DNA from: Solwaraspora sp. WMMD791
GTDB taxonomy: Bacteria; Actinomycetota; Actinomycetes; Mycobacteriales; Micromonosporaceae
Direction of reading: 5' to 3'
Length of the DNA: 64,000 bases
NCBI RefSeq assembly: GCF_029581195.1
Contig: NZ_CP120737.1
Coordinates: 4,999,001-5,063,000, forward strand
The first letter of the stretch is position 1. Each line of letters begins with the position of its first letter. Below the pieces are notes generated by a model. It was not told the origin of the DNA. It saw only the letters and a list, made by a program, of their open reading frames with translations, and did not search any database. Positions 18,034 to 27,567 of this stretch are shown one piece after another. The position numbers and the translations under genes are program-made.

Positions 18034-21000
18034 TCAGCGGAGAACGGTGTGCGGGATCGTCACCGTGCTCAGTACGCCGGTCGCTGGGTCCGGGACATAG
18101 CCGCGACCCGGTCGGCTACCCGAACGCAGCAGCCCTGGAGGCACCCGAGCACCCACCAGGTCACCCTCGATCGCTGACTGCGGTGCCAGCAGCACGCCTT
18201 GACGCGACCGCCGGGCCTCGGCGATCCAGCCGCCCAACGACTGGGTGAGGGTCTCGGCCGTTCCCGCGTAGGCCAGGCCGAGCGCCCGGTCCCGGCCGGT
18301 GCCCACCACCTGGCGCAGCACCGCGTCCACCGGGTTGGCGAAGCCCAACAGGTCGACGTCGTCGACCAGTACCACCAACGGCCCGCCCAGCTCCTCCACC
18401 GCGGCGCCCACCTGCGTCGGGTCCGGCGCGGGCCCCTCGATCGCCCGCACCCGGCCGTGCGCCGCCAACCGGCGCAACACCGACTCGCGGGGCGTCAGGA
18501 TCACCAGCGCGGTACCCCCGGCCAGCAGCGACACCGCGAGCGTGGCCAGGGTGTTGCTGCGGCCCGAACCGGGCGGGCCGGCGACCAGGAACGTCGCCTG
18601 CCGGCCGGTGAAGTCCACATAGCTCGGCTCGGTGGCATCGCCGCCGACTCCGAGCAGTGCGTGCAGCGGACGCCGCTGCTCGTCCGGGACCTGTGCGAAC
18701 GCCTCGGCGAAGGTGACCGCAGCGGGCAGTCCGGCCACCGGGAACGGCCGGCGGTGCGCCGGCACCCCGCTGTCGCGGGCGGTGGCCTTGGCGGCGATCC
18801 GACGTATCGCCTCGACCTGTGCCGGGCCGGACGGATCCGGGTCCAGAAGGGCGATCTGGATCTCAGCCTGGTCCGCGGAGTGCCATCCGCGTCCGGGTGG
18901 CACCACCTCCGGCACCCGACGGTGGTTGACGCCGATCGCCGAGTAGTCGGTCCGGTCGGTCATCCGCAGCATGATCCGGTGGTCGTTCAGGTTGGCCACC
19001 CGCCCGGTCAACAGCGACCGTTCCGAGGACATCACGATGTGCAGCCCGGCGGCCGGTCCCTCCCGCAACAGGCCGAGGAACTGGTCCATCAGCCGTCCAC
19101 CGTCGTGGTCGTTGAGGACCGCGGCAAGCGAATCCCAGCCGTCCACCAGCAGCATCAGATGCGCTGGACGCTGCGTCGGCGGTAGCGCCGCCCGCAATTC
19201 GTCGAGTCCCGCGCACGAGTGCTGGGCCAGCAACTCGTGTCGGCGGGCCAGTTCGCCCTGCAGTCGAGCGAACAGGCGTTCCAGGCGTTCCAGGTCGGCC
19301 CGGGGCACCACCGCGCCGCAGTGCGGAAGCTCCGACAGCGCCATCATCGATCCGCCGGCCGCGTCGACGGCGTACAGGTGCAGATCGGCGGTGGACAGCG
19401 ACCGGGCCAGCGACGCGGTCAGCGTGCGCAGCAGCTGTGACCGGCCCGAACGGGAGGCACCCAGCACGTAGAGATGTCCGAGCGCGGCGAGGTCGCAGGC
19501 CAGCACCGGCTGGCGCTGCTGCTGCGGCAGGTCGGCCAGCGCGTACGGCACCGGCGGCAGACCGGGACCGGTACGCGGCTGCGGGAGGGTGAGATCGTCC
19601 AGCAGCACGACCGGCGGCAGCGGCGGCAGCCACGGGCTCGGCTGCCGCTCGCAGCCCACCTCCCGAGCCGCGGCGTCGATCGCGTCGACCAGCACGTCCA
19701 GGTCGGTGGCGGCCAACTCGTCCGGCGCGGCACCGTCACGGGTCGGCTCCACCGGCGGCGGCAGCGCCCGACCCAGCCGAGGCCAGGGAAGCTCCGCGCC
19801 GTACACCGGCGCGGCCGGCCGGGACTCCGACGCGTCCGGGCCGGCACCCTGGTACACCCCGCCGACGTACCCGGTCTGAAAGGGCAGGGTGGACCGGTGG
19901 GCGAGCCGGGCCAGCGCCCGGCCCGGGGTGGCCACCGGGATCATCGCGGCGTCCGGCACGTCGATGACGTCCGTACTCTCCATCGGATCGGTGACTCGCA
20001 GCGCGATGCGCAGGTTGGTGTTGGCGCGGATGTCGGTGGTCACCACGCCAGCCGGGCGTTGGGTGGCCAGAATCAGATGGATTCCCAGCGACCGGCCTCG
20101 CTGGGCGATGCTGACCAGCCCGGGGATGAAGTCCGGAACCTCCCGGACGAGCGTGGCGAACTCGTCGATGACCAGCACCAGCCGGGGGACCGCCGGAAGC
20201 GAGGGATCGCGGCCACGCATCGTCCGGTACTGGACGAGGTCCTTTACGGCGACTCCGGCCAGGATCTCCTCGCGGCGGCGCAACTCCGCGCCGAGCGACT
20301 CCAGCGCCCGGACCACCAGAGCGCTGTCCAGGTCGGTGACCATGCCGAGGGTGTGCGGCAGCCGCACGCAACTGTGGAACGCGCTACCGCCCTTGTAGTC
20401 GACCAGTACGAAGGTCAACTCGTCCGGCCGGTTCACCGCAGCCATGGAGACCACCATGGACTGCAGTAGTTCGGACTTGCCTGCGCCGGTGGTTCCGGCG
20501 ATCAACGCGTGCGGCCCGTCGCGTACCAGGTCGAGCGCGACCGTTCCGTCGAAACCACTACCGATCACGAAACTCGTCGACGCGGGTCGTCGCGACCAGC
20601 GGTCGGCCAGGTCGACGCTGTCCGGCGGATCGGCGTCCAGTAGTTCCAGCAGCCTGCTGCGGTCGGGCAGCCCGGCCGTCTCGTCCGGAGTGACATCCCG
20701 CAGCGGGGCCATCGCCCGGGCCACCCGCTCGCACCACTGGGCGGTGACGACGTCAGGACGTACTCCGGTTGCCTCGGGCACGCCGGTCTGCCGCACTGTC
20801 AGCCCGTCCGCGTCCGCGCGTAGCACGGCGGTGCACTCCTCCGGCAGCAGCCGCTCCTCAGCGTCGATACAGATCGCGAAGACCCGTACCGCCGGCCCGT
20901 CGGTGAGCACCTGCACCATGCCGGGCACGTCGCGCAACCGTCGCGCGCCGTCGACGACCAGCAGCACGTCGGGTTCGCTGAACAGGACCTGGCCGAGCTG

Positions 21001-22560
21001 CGAACCCCGGGCCTTGGTCCGCGCGGCGACCAGCGACACCAGCTCACCAACCCGGTTCGCCACGGTCTCCGGGTCGTTGCCGACCAGGGTGTAGGGCCGA
21101 GCGGTCGGGACACCCTCCTCGGCCGGCCGGGTGTGCGGCAGCCAGCGCACCCAGCTCCACCGCTCCTCGCCAGCGGGTTCGGTCAACACATGGATCCGCA
21201 GGTCACGCGGACTATGGAGTGCTGCGGCCTGAAGGACGAGCCAGCGTGCCGTCGCGTACGTCGTCTCCGCCGCGCCGGCCAGGCCGACCACCTTGCGGTC
21301 GACCACGTCCACGGTGACCGGAACGTCCGGCACGATCCAGCGCAGCTGCCGGTCGGGCTCGGCGCGGGCCGGGTCCTCCACCTCGATCAGCGACGGCTGA
21401 TCCATCGTGCCGACCCGCAGCACAAGATGGTCGGGGTCGCGGCGGCGTCGTTCCCACAGCCGCCGTCCGGGGCCGACGGCTGTGTACAGAACCGTCGCCG
21501 GGTCGGGCGACGCCTCGCACCGGGCCGACCGTTCCTCGGCGACCGCCGCCGTCAGCTCCCGCATGATCCGGCTGCGTTTACGGAGGTACTCGGCGAGATC
21601 CCTGCGGTACCGCTTACGGCCGCTGCGTCGGTCGGTGTACCAGTTCGCCAACGCCAGCACCGGACTGAGCGCCATGATCAGCAGAAAGAAGTACGACCGG
21701 AAGAGAAAGACGAAAGCCAGGCCCATCACCATCGGGGCGAGGATCATCAGCAGCGGGATCGGGCGGCTGTTCGGCTTGACCGGCGGGCTGGGCAGCCGTC
21801 GCCGCGCGAAGAGCAGCGGCGGCACGATCCGTGGCGGCCGGTTGAAGTCCAGCATCGGCACGTCTACGGCCGGCGTCACTGCGGCGTCCGGTGCCGGGCG
21901 CCGCACCAGCCGCAGCAGGCTGCCGCCCACCGCCAGGTCCACACCGGTCGGCCAGCGTCGGGATCCGTCGCGCCTGGCTCCTGAGGCGTCGGGTTGGTCC
22001 GCGTGCTCCTGCCCCTGTTCGGCCCGAGGATCCGGCACGTGCTGGGCAGAATGGCTCGGGTACCTGGCCGCAGGCATCGGATCGGTCTGGGGTGGGGGCT
22101 GCGGCACCGCCAGCCGTACCTCGGAGCCACTGGTGGCCACCCAGGCGCGACCCTGTTCGTCGATGGTGAGCCGGGCGGCGTGCGCGGGCACCCCGCTACC
22201 GCCTGGATCGATCGCGGACCCGGGTGCCGAGCCGATGTCGTGACAGCCCAGACCGACCGGCCAGACCTGCCCGGCGCTCGGGCCGCCGACGCCGTGCACC
22301 TCCAGCCAGTGGGTTCGGGAGTCGCCCGGCAGGTACCGCACCCCGCCACCGGGTACCGGCGCTCCGTCGCCCAGCCGGACCCCGGCGACCAGCCCTGCCC
22401 GGTTCACCGTCCAGGTCGGATCCAGCCGCGTCCCGTCGAGATACCAGTCGCCCGGGGAGCCGTCCTGCTCGATGAGCGCACCTACCGGGGTGTCCGCCTC
22501 GACGTCGATCGCGATGTCCCGGTCGGCAGCGCCGGAGACGACGGTCAGCAGCAGGCGCAC
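18034..22560 (-). CDS. eccC: Type VII secretion ATPase EccC/EssC (FtsK/SpoIIIE family)
   Basis: 1508 residues, GTG start overlapping the upstream stop by one base (TAGTG). It has an N-terminal FHA- or ubiquitin-like beta segment (residues 1-150), a hydrophobic double membrane segment at about 268-307, then three RecA-type ATPase domains: Walker A GTTGAGKSELLQS (about 687) with DYKGGS and LVLVIDEFA; GASRSGRSQLLRT (about 1035); GPPGSGRSNTLAT (about 1332). Domain 1 keeps the Asp-Glu Walker B. Domains 2 and 3 have VDGWD and VDDVD and look degenerate, as is usual for EccC. It is a single chain rather than split EccCa/EccCb. The N-terminal module is closer to EssC of Bacillota than to mycobacterial EccC (inference). 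It is the motor that recognises WXG100 substrates, and its presumed clients are the three genes to its left and the giant protein. Confidence 0.92.
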   Translation of the reverse strand: MRLLLTVVSGAADRDIAIDVEADTPVGALIEQDGSPGDWYLDGTRLDPTWTVNRAGLVAGVRLGDGAPVPGGGVRYLPGDSRTHWLEVHGVGGPSAGQVWPVGLGCHDIGSAPGSAIDPGGSGVPAHAARLTIDEQGRAWVATSGSEVRLAVPQPPPQTDPMPAARYPSHSAQHVPDPRAEQGQEHADQPDASGARRDGSRRWPTGVDLAVGGSLLRLVRRPAPDAAVTPAVDVPMLDFNRPPRIVPPLLFARRRLPSPPVKPNSRPIPLLMILAPMVMGLAFVFLFRSYFFLLIMALSPVLALANWYTDRRSGRKRYRRDLAEYLRKRSRIMRELTAAVAEERSARCEASPDPATVLYTAVGPGRRLWERRRRDPDHLVLRVGTMDQPSLIEVEDPARAEPDRQLRWIVPDVPVTVDVVDRKVVGLAGAAETTYATARWLVLQAAALHSPRDLRIHVLTEPAGEERWSWVRWLPHTRPAEEGVPTARPYTLVGNDPETVANRVGELVSLVAARTKARGSQLGQVLFSEPDVLLVVDGARRLRDVPGMVQVLTDGPAVRVFAICIDAEERLLPEECTAVLRADADGLTVRQTGVPEATGVRPDVVTAQWCERVARAMAPLRDVTPDETAGLPDRSRLLELLDADPPDSVDLADRWSRRPASTSFVIGSGFDGTVALDLVRDGPHALIAGTTGAGKSELLQSMVVSMAAVNRPDELTFVLVDYKGGSAFHSCVRLPHTLGMVTDLDSALVVRALESLGAELRRREEILAGVAVKDLVQYRTMRGRDPSLPAVPRLVLVIDEFATLVREVPDFIPGLVSIAQRGRSLGIHLILATQRPAGVVTTDIRANTNLRIALRVTDPMESTDVIDVPDAAMIPVATPGRALARLAHRSTLPFQTGYVGGVYQGAGPDASESRPAAPVYGAELPWPRLGRALPPPVEPTRDGAAPDELAATDLDVLVDAIDAAAREVGCERQPSPWLPPLPPVVLLDDLTLPQPRTGPGLPPVPYALADLPQQQRQPVLACDLAALGHLYVLGASRSGRSQLLRTLTASLARSLSTADLHLYAVDAAGGSMMALSELPHCGAVVPRADLERLERLFARLQGELARRHELLAQHSCAGLDELRAALPPTQRPAHLMLLVDGWDSLAAVLNDHDGGRLMDQFLGLLREGPAAGLHIVMSSERSLLTGRVANLNDHRIMLRMTDRTDYSAIGVNHRRVPEVVPPGRGWHSADQAEIQIALLDPDPSGPAQVEAIRRIAAKATARDSGVPAHRRPFPVAGLPAAVTFAEAFAQVPDEQRRPLHALLGVGGDATEPSYVDFTGRQATFLVAGPPGSGRSNTLATLAVSLLAGGTALVILTPRESVLRRLAAHGRVRAIEGPAPDPTQVGAAVEELGGPLVVLVDDVDLLGFANPVDAVLRQVVGTGRDRALGLAYAGTAETLTQSLGGWIAEARRSRQGVLLAPQSAIEGDLVGARVPPGLLRSGSRPGRGYVPDPATGVLSTVTIPHTVLR

Positions 22561-23834
22561 TATCGGTCTCCAGTCCGGCCGACAGACTCGACGCCGGAGT
22601 ACGCCGTCGGTCGCTGCCCGTCATGCGCCTGTTCGATCAGGTCGTCGTTGGCGGTGGGCGGAACCGGCGGTCCGGGCGGTGGATGGGCGGCCGGCAGCGT
22701 GGCCGCCGCCGGGGCGGGGGGCCGAGGGCTCACGGGTACGGCCGGTTCTGCTGGCGCGGAGGATGCTGCGCCGAGGGCGGTGGGCCCGGGAGACTCCTCC
22801 TCGGCCCAGGCGGGTGCCGGTGGGGCGGGGGGCGCAGTCCGGCGGCGGGGCAGCAGGCACCGGACGAGTGGCGTGGAGTCCACGTCGAGCAGCAACTCCG
22901 GTGCGGTCACCCGACCGGCCAGGTCGACCCGCAACCGCCACCGCGATCCGGGTAGGTAGCCGGCTACCAGGACCAGCAGCCCGGGATCACCGGCGACCAG
23001 GGTGGCGAGCCGCGCCACCGTCTGCGGATCGGGCCGCCGGCAGACCAGGACGGTACGCCCGTTCGGTGCCGTACGGGTCGCGAGATCTGTCACGGCCTCG
23101 GACAGTGACATCCGGTCGACGCCGGGCATCCCGGAGCCGTAGCCGGTTTCCGCCGCGACGATCAGGCGGTCCACGCCGTGCCCGCCGGTCAGCGCGGCCA
23201 ACTGGAGGCCCAACGCGGAGACCAGTCGCTGCGCCGGTGTCGGGGCACCGTGCACCGACACGATGCCGGGGCAGCGGGCGAGATCCAGCAGGACCATCGT
23301 CCTGTCCTTCACCCCTACGGCGATCGGCAGTGCGTCGCTGGCGGTCGGTGCGGAACCCGGGGGCAGTTGGCCGCGGGTCCGCCAGTGGCGCGGCGTGGTG
23401 ACCTGCCACGGAGATTCCGCCGACGGAGTCGGCACGTCCGCTCCCGCGCCGGCGAGCCGCACGCTGAGCTCGCTACGGCCCAGCAAGACCAGGTACGGCC
23501 AGAAATCGTTCCGATCGCCCAGTGCCGATCGAGCGGATCCGATCCAGGCTCGGGCAGCCGGCACTGGGCCCGACCCGGCGAAGCTCTCGGCGACCACCCG
23601 CATCCCTCGCCGAAGTCGGACGAAGTTGACGATCGGTGCCGCCAGATCCCGCGCCGCGGCACCGATGCCGCGCCGGATGCGCCGCCCGGTGCCCCGCATG
23701 CCGTACCGGCGGTCGAACCACCGCAGCAGGACCACCAGCAGGATCAACAGCTCCAGCACGGTGAGTACGGTGAGTAGCGTCTGCCGGTTGGTGTCCAGGA
23801 ACCGGCCGAGATCGCTGAAGGACGGCGTGTTCAA
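22560..23834 (-). CDS. T7SS-linked membrane protein of unknown function
   Basis: 424 residues. One membrane helix at about residues 18-38 (LLTVLTVLELLILLVVLLRW) is followed by a basic stretch, then a soluble alpha/beta region of about 260 residues with no nucleotide-binding motif. The last 110 residues are a Pro/Ala-rich tail. Its stop overlaps the eccC start by one base, so translation is probably coupled, which argues for a structural or assembly role with the ATPase. It does not resemble EccB, EccD or EccE by length or membrane count. I do not recognise the family. Confidence 0.75.
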   Translation of the reverse strand: MNTPSFSDLGRFLDTNRQTLLTVLTVLELLILLVVLLRWFDRRYGMRGTGRRIRRGIGAAARDLAAPIVNFVRLRRGMRVVAESFAGSGPVPAARAWIGSARSALGDRNDFWPYLVLLGRSELSVRLAGAGADVPTPSAESPWQVTTPRHWRTRGQLPPGSAPTASDALPIAVGVKDRTMVLLDLARCPGIVSVHGAPTPAQRLVSALGLQLAALTGGHGVDRLIVAAETGYGSGMPGVDRMSLSEAVTDLATRTAPNGRTVLVCRRPDPQTVARLATLVAGDPGLLVLVAGYLPGSRWRLRVDLAGRVTAPELLLDVDSTPLVRCLLPRRRTAPPAPPAPAWAEEESPGPTALGAASSAPAEPAVPVSPRPPAPAAATLPAAHPPPGPPVPPTANDDLIEQAHDGQRPTAYSGVESVGRTGDR

Positions 23835-24146
23835 CCGTGCTCCTCCTCCGCCCGTAGCCGGCCCGGGTACGGCGCCACCGCGCCCCGATGGTAACCGCGC
23901 ACGGTGGTCGGCCCGTGGCGGTCGCAGCCCACTCCGGAGGGGCGAATTCGCAGCTCAAGCCCGGCCGGCGAGGCCCGGTCCGCCGGCCGGCGCGAGTAGA
24001 TGAACTCTTGATGACGACTGGGCTCTGGTGGCTTCCGGCGCTGCCGGGACATGGGCGCTGGCCGTACCCCTCGACATTGCGGTTCGCGCACCGAACCCGG
24101 ATGGAATCGATCAGGTAGGCGGGGCGTGTCAACGCCGCCCCAATCG
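23835..24146. other. Upstream region of the T7SS minus-strand operon
   Basis: This 312-base stretch contains no convincing gene. It should carry the promoter of the 424-residue gene and eccC. Its right side is cut by the left inverted repeat of the IS21 element, so the native upstream context is lost. A TTGACA on the minus strand (about 24127-24132) is a possible -35 hexamer, but no good -10 follows. Confidence 0.4.
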
Positions 24147-24195
24147 TGACCACCGTGGTCCGGCTGAAACTGGACCACCCCGGTTTGGTTGATCT

Positions 24196-24990
24196 TCAGT
24201 CGTTGGTCTTGGTCGCTGCCGGGACGCGGCCGAGGTCGCGGTCCTTGAGCCGGTAGCTGTCGCCCTTCATCGAGATGACCTCGGCGTGGTGAACAAGCCG
24301 GTCGATCATGGCCGCGGCGACGACGTCATCACCGAAGACCTCTCCCCACCGGCCGAAGGGCTTGTTACTGGTGACAATCAGCGAGGCACGTTCGTAGCGG
24401 TTCGAAACCAACTGGAAGAACAGGTTCGCCGCTTCGGCTTCGAAGGGGATGTAGCCGACCTCGTCGACGATCACCAGCGGGATCCGGCCGAGTTTGACGA
24501 GCTCGTCCTGCAGCCGGCCGGCGTGGTGGGCGTCAGCGAGACGGGACACCCACTGAGCGGCGGTGGCGAACGCGACCCGGTGTCCGGCCTGGCAGGCCCG
24601 GATACCGAGACCGATGGACAGGTGGGTCTTGCCGGTGCCGGGCGGCCCCAGGAACACGACGTTCTCCTTCGACGCCACGAAGTCCAGAGTGCCCAGGTGG
24701 GCGATCGTCTCCCGCTTCAACGACCGCTGGTGTTCGAAGTCGAACTCCTCCAGGCTCTTGCGTGCCGGGAACCTCGCCGCCCGGATACGTCCCTCACCGC
24801 CGTGGGCCTCCCGGGCCGCCACTTCGCGTTGCAGACAGGCGGCGAGGAACTCCTCGTGCGTCCACGACTCCGCCCGGGCCCGCTCCGCGAGCCGGTCCAC
24901 CGACGCCGCCAACGAGGGCGCCTTCAACGCACGGGTGAGGAAAGCGATCTCGGAGGAGACGTTGCGGTTGCCGGTCGTTCTGGAGGCCAT
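24196..24990 (-). CDS. istB: IS21 helper ATPase IstB
   Basis: 264 residues, AAA+ ATP-binding protein that assists the IS21 transposase. Walker A is GPPGTGKTHL, Walker B is LVIVDEVGYIPF, and a sensor region follows at IVTSNKPFGRWGEVF. The start is taken as the ATG at 24990, which overlaps the istA stop (TGATG), the usual coupled arrangement. An extension upstream to 25161 would run through istA in another frame and is rejected. Length matches the family. Confidence 0.93.
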   Translation of the reverse strand: MASRTTGNRNVSSEIAFLTRALKAPSLAASVDRLAERARAESWTHEEFLAACLQREVAAREAHGGEGRIRAARFPARKSLEEFDFEHQRSLKRETIAHLGTLDFVASKENVVFLGPPGTGKTHLSIGLGIRACQAGHRVAFATAAQWVSRLADAHHAGRLQDELVKLGRIPLVIVDEVGYIPFEAEAANLFFQLVSNRYERASLIVTSNKPFGRWGEVFGDDVVAAAMIDRLVHHAEVISMKGDSYRLKDRDLGRVPAATKTND

Positions 24991-26219
24991 CACGCGGCCG
25001 CCTCGGCATCGACACCGAACATGCGGTCGTAGTCGGCCAACCTGCGGTGCTCCACCTCGGCCGTGACCGCCGGTGCCGGCGCCTGCCGCGCGGCGGTCCG
25101 CAGATCGGCGGCGGCCTGACGGTGAGCCGGGTCGGTGATGCTCTGATGCCGCGCCCAGCACCGGTCGTGCCGGGCGACGAGACGGCCCTCGCAGAGCACC
25201 TGCACCCGGTCGGCGTCAGCGACCACGTCGACCCGGCGGCCCACCACCATCGGGTGCACCGAGTAGTCGTTGCCGTCCAGCCGGACGTAGTGGTCGCGGG
25301 GCAGACGGGTGCTCCGCCGCCAGCCGACCACCGGCGCGACCGGCGGCAGCGTCAGCATCGCCGCTCGGTCGGCCTCCCACCGGTCCACCGGCCGGCAGCC
25401 CAGCACCCGGTGCCGACGCTGGTTCGCCCGTACCAGCCATTCGGCAAGCTGGGCGTTGAAGTCCCGGGGCGAGCTGAACCGGCGCCCGGGCAGGAACGAC
25501 GTCTCCAGATAGCCGTTCGCCCGCTCCACCAGGCCTTTGGCTTCCGGGTCCGCCGGCCGGCACTGGAGCACGCGGATCCCGAGAGTGCCACGGAAGCCGT
25601 TCATCGCCTCGGTCAACTGCGGCCTGCCGGCACGCCACTGGCCGACCGCGGACTCGTTGTCCCATACCAACGTCCTGGGCACCCGACCCCACCCGGAGAT
25701 CAACGTCCAGTGTCCGACCAGCAGATCCGCCGACTGCCGGGACGGGATCATCACCGCCGTCAGCCACCGCGAGTACCCGGACACCATCACCATCACCGGC
25801 GGCCGTCCGACCTGACCGAACCCCAGGGGCACGTCCGCCGGCGGGAACCACAGATCACACTGCGCCAGCTCACCCGGCAGGTACTCGGTGCGCTGCGCCG
25901 GGTCAGGCCGGCGGAACAACGGCCGCAGCCGCTGCACCCGGTCACAGAACACCGTCTTCCCACGGGTCCACCCGACCCGTTCCATGATCACCGTCGAGGG
26001 CATGTCCGGGAACTCCGCCAACAACGCCCTGATCTGCGGCTCGACCGCGTCCACGATCGAGCCCTTCGCAGCCCGTCGGTACCGCGGCGGCTCATCACTG
26101 GCCAACGCCTTCTTCACGGTGTTGCGAGACATCCTCAACCGCCGTGCGATGGCCTGAATCGCCATACCCTCCGACCGCCGCAGCCGCCGGATCTCCGCCC
26201 AGTCCTCCACGCTCAGCAC
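24990..26219 (-). CDS. istA: IS21 transposase IstA
   Basis: 409 residues. An N-terminal helix-turn-helix (residues of about 10-35, MAIQAIARRLRMSRNTVKKA) binds the ends. A DDE integrase core runs from about 115 to 270 (DLWFPPADVPLG, VMVSGYSRWLTAVMI, WDNESAV, then a conserved Glu in the AKGLVERANGYLE stretch). A C-terminal beta domain ends at the overlap with istB. Full length with no frameshift. Upstream lies the right terminal repeat. Confidence 0.93.
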   Translation of the reverse strand: MLSVEDWAEIRRLRRSEGMAIQAIARRLRMSRNTVKKALASDEPPRYRRAAKGSIVDAVEPQIRALLAEFPDMPSTVIMERVGWTRGKTVFCDRVQRLRPLFRRPDPAQRTEYLPGELAQCDLWFPPADVPLGFGQVGRPPVMVMVSGYSRWLTAVMIPSRQSADLLVGHWTLISGWGRVPRTLVWDNESAVGQWRAGRPQLTEAMNGFRGTLGIRVLQCRPADPEAKGLVERANGYLETSFLPGRRFSSPRDFNAQLAEWLVRANQRRHRVLGCRPVDRWEADRAAMLTLPPVAPVVGWRRSTRLPRDHYVRLDGNDYSVHPMVVGRRVDVVADADRVQVLCEGRLVARHDRCWARHQSITDPAHRQAAADLRTAARQAPAPAVTAEVEHRRLADYDRMFGVDAEAAA

Positions 26220-26266
26220 CTCCCGATGCTTCAGGAGGTGGTCCCGATTCAGCCGGAACCACGTGG

Positions 26267-27448
26267 TCAGTTTTCACGCGGAGCTGACAGGGCGGTCGCT
26301 TCGGCCTTTCGCTGCATCCAGGTCCTTGCCTGGTCGACCAGTTGTTGCGGCGCGTCGGGGGCGAAGCTGGCGACGAGATTGTCCGCCGAGGCCCGGCCGG
26401 CTGCCTCGGCGCGGGAGAACATCGCTGTTTCGTACGCGGCAAGCGCGGATTCCACGTCGGAGTGTTCCGCCAACGCGGCACCGAGGTCCGCGGCGTCGAG
26501 CAGCGCGAGGTTCGCTCCCTGCCCGGCGAACGGGGACATCACATGCGCCGCGTCGCCGAGCAGGGTCACCCCGGCGGTCCGCGCCCACCTCAGCCCCACC
26601 GGAAGAGCGTGGATCGGGCGCGGAACCAGGGGTCCTTCACCCTCGCCGATCAGCGCACGGAGGCCGGGCGCGAAGTCGTGGAAGATCTCCAGCAGCCGTC
26701 GACGAGTGCCGCCCGGGTCGGTGGGATCCACGAGCCTGCGGGCCCAGTTCTCATCGCTCTGGACCGCGTAATAGATTCTGATCACGCCGCCACCGTTGCG
26801 CTGGGCGATGATCCCGTGGCCTTCCGTGAAGGCGTACATCGACCCCGGCCCGACCAGGTCCGCCGCCTCGCGATGCGTCGCATCGACATCAGACAGAAGA
26901 TCCTCGACGAAGGACACGCCGGAATAGAGAGGGACCGCGTCCGTCAGCAGCGAGCGCACTTTCGACCAGGAGCCGTCTGCGCCCACCAGGACCTCGGCCT
27001 CTACGATCTCACCGTTACCCATGGTGAGCTCCGTGCGCCCGCCGCCCGGCCTTGTCACCGAGGTCACCTTCGTGTTCCAGCGGACGACACCCTCGGGTAG
27101 CGATTCGACCAGCAGGCGCCTCAGGTCGCCGCGATCCACCTCGGGCCGCACGCCGGCACCACCCTCGTACGCCAGGTCGAAATGTACGGTCCCGAACCTG
27201 TCGACAAGGCGTGTCGTCTCCCCTGTGTCCCGCGAGATCGAGCGGAACTCCTCGAACAGGCCGGCATCGGCGAGTGCCCGCTGGCCCGAGTCCGCGTTCA
27301 GGCCGAGCGTGCCGCCCGCGTCACGGGCCCGCGACGACGCGTCAAGCTCGTAAACCGTCGACGGGATCCCGCGTAGGTGCAGGATGCGGGCCAGAGCCAG
27401 GCCGCCCAGCCCACCCCCGACAATCGTCACGTGTCTTGTGGCCGCCAA
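26267..27448 (-). CDS. FAD-dependent monooxygenase (TetX-like), 3' end altered by IS21
   Basis: 393 residues of class A flavoprotein monooxygenase type: VTIVGGGLGGLALARIL (FAD dinucleotide fold) at the N-terminus, EVLVGADGSWSKVR (DG motif) in the middle and LLGDAAHVMSPFAGQGANLA (FAD ribityl site) near residue 300. The start is taken as TTG at 27448 with GGAAGG seven bases upstream; longer starts add unrelated sequence. The stop codon TGA (26267-26269) lies inside the right terminal repeat of the IS21 element, so the last native residues are missing or replaced. The core fold is complete, so activity may survive. The divergent AraC-type gene may regulate it. TetX-like enzymes hydroxylate small aromatic or antibiotic substrates; the substrate here is unknown. 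Confidence 0.88.
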   Translation of the reverse strand: MAATRHVTIVGGGLGGLALARILHLRGIPSTVYELDASSRARDAGGTLGLNADSGQRALADAGLFEEFRSISRDTGETTRLVDRFGTVHFDLAYEGGAGVRPEVDRGDLRRLLVESLPEGVVRWNTKVTSVTRPGGGRTELTMGNGEIVEAEVLVGADGSWSKVRSLLTDAVPLYSGVSFVEDLLSDVDATHREAADLVGPGSMYAFTEGHGIIAQRNGGGVIRIYYAVQSDENWARRLVDPTDPGGTRRRLLEIFHDFAPGLRALIGEGEGPLVPRPIHALPVGLRWARTAGVTLLGDAAHVMSPFAGQGANLALLDAADLGAALAEHSDVESALAAYETAMFSRAEAAGRASADNLVASFAPDAPQQLVDQARTWMQRKAEATALSAPREN

Positions 27449-27567
27449 TTCCCACCTTCCTTCGTCGCCGGCTGGCTTGCCTGCCAAACCTAGGAGCACA
27501 CACCCTGCGTCGCTTGGACAGGCGAGCCAGCCGATGGGACTTACGGGACAGGTGGTTCGATGGGTGA
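27449..27567. promoter_or_regulatory. Divergent promoter region, monooxygenase / AraC regulator
   Basis: 119 bases between two divergently transcribed genes, a typical regulator-target arrangement. Ribosome-binding GGAAGG is visible for the monooxygenase; no operator palindrome stands out. Confidence 0.45.

Larger units (their letters stand above)
24147..26269. mobile_element. IS21-family insertion sequence
   Basis: The element has istA and istB overlapping on the minus strand, bounded by imperfect inverted repeats. The left end reads TGACCACCGTGGTCCGGCTG and the right end (complement) TGACCACGTGGTTCCGGCTG, each followed by GAA, a few varied bases and GGACCACC. I see no clear target duplication next to these ends (CAATCG on the left, GTTTTC on the right). 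Both genes are intact, so the element may still be active. Confidence 0.85.

Noticed and set aside
18199-20469. Plus-strand open frames opposite eccC
   Set aside because: The minus strand encodes all EccC ATPase motifs; the plus frames have Arg/His-rich shadow composition.
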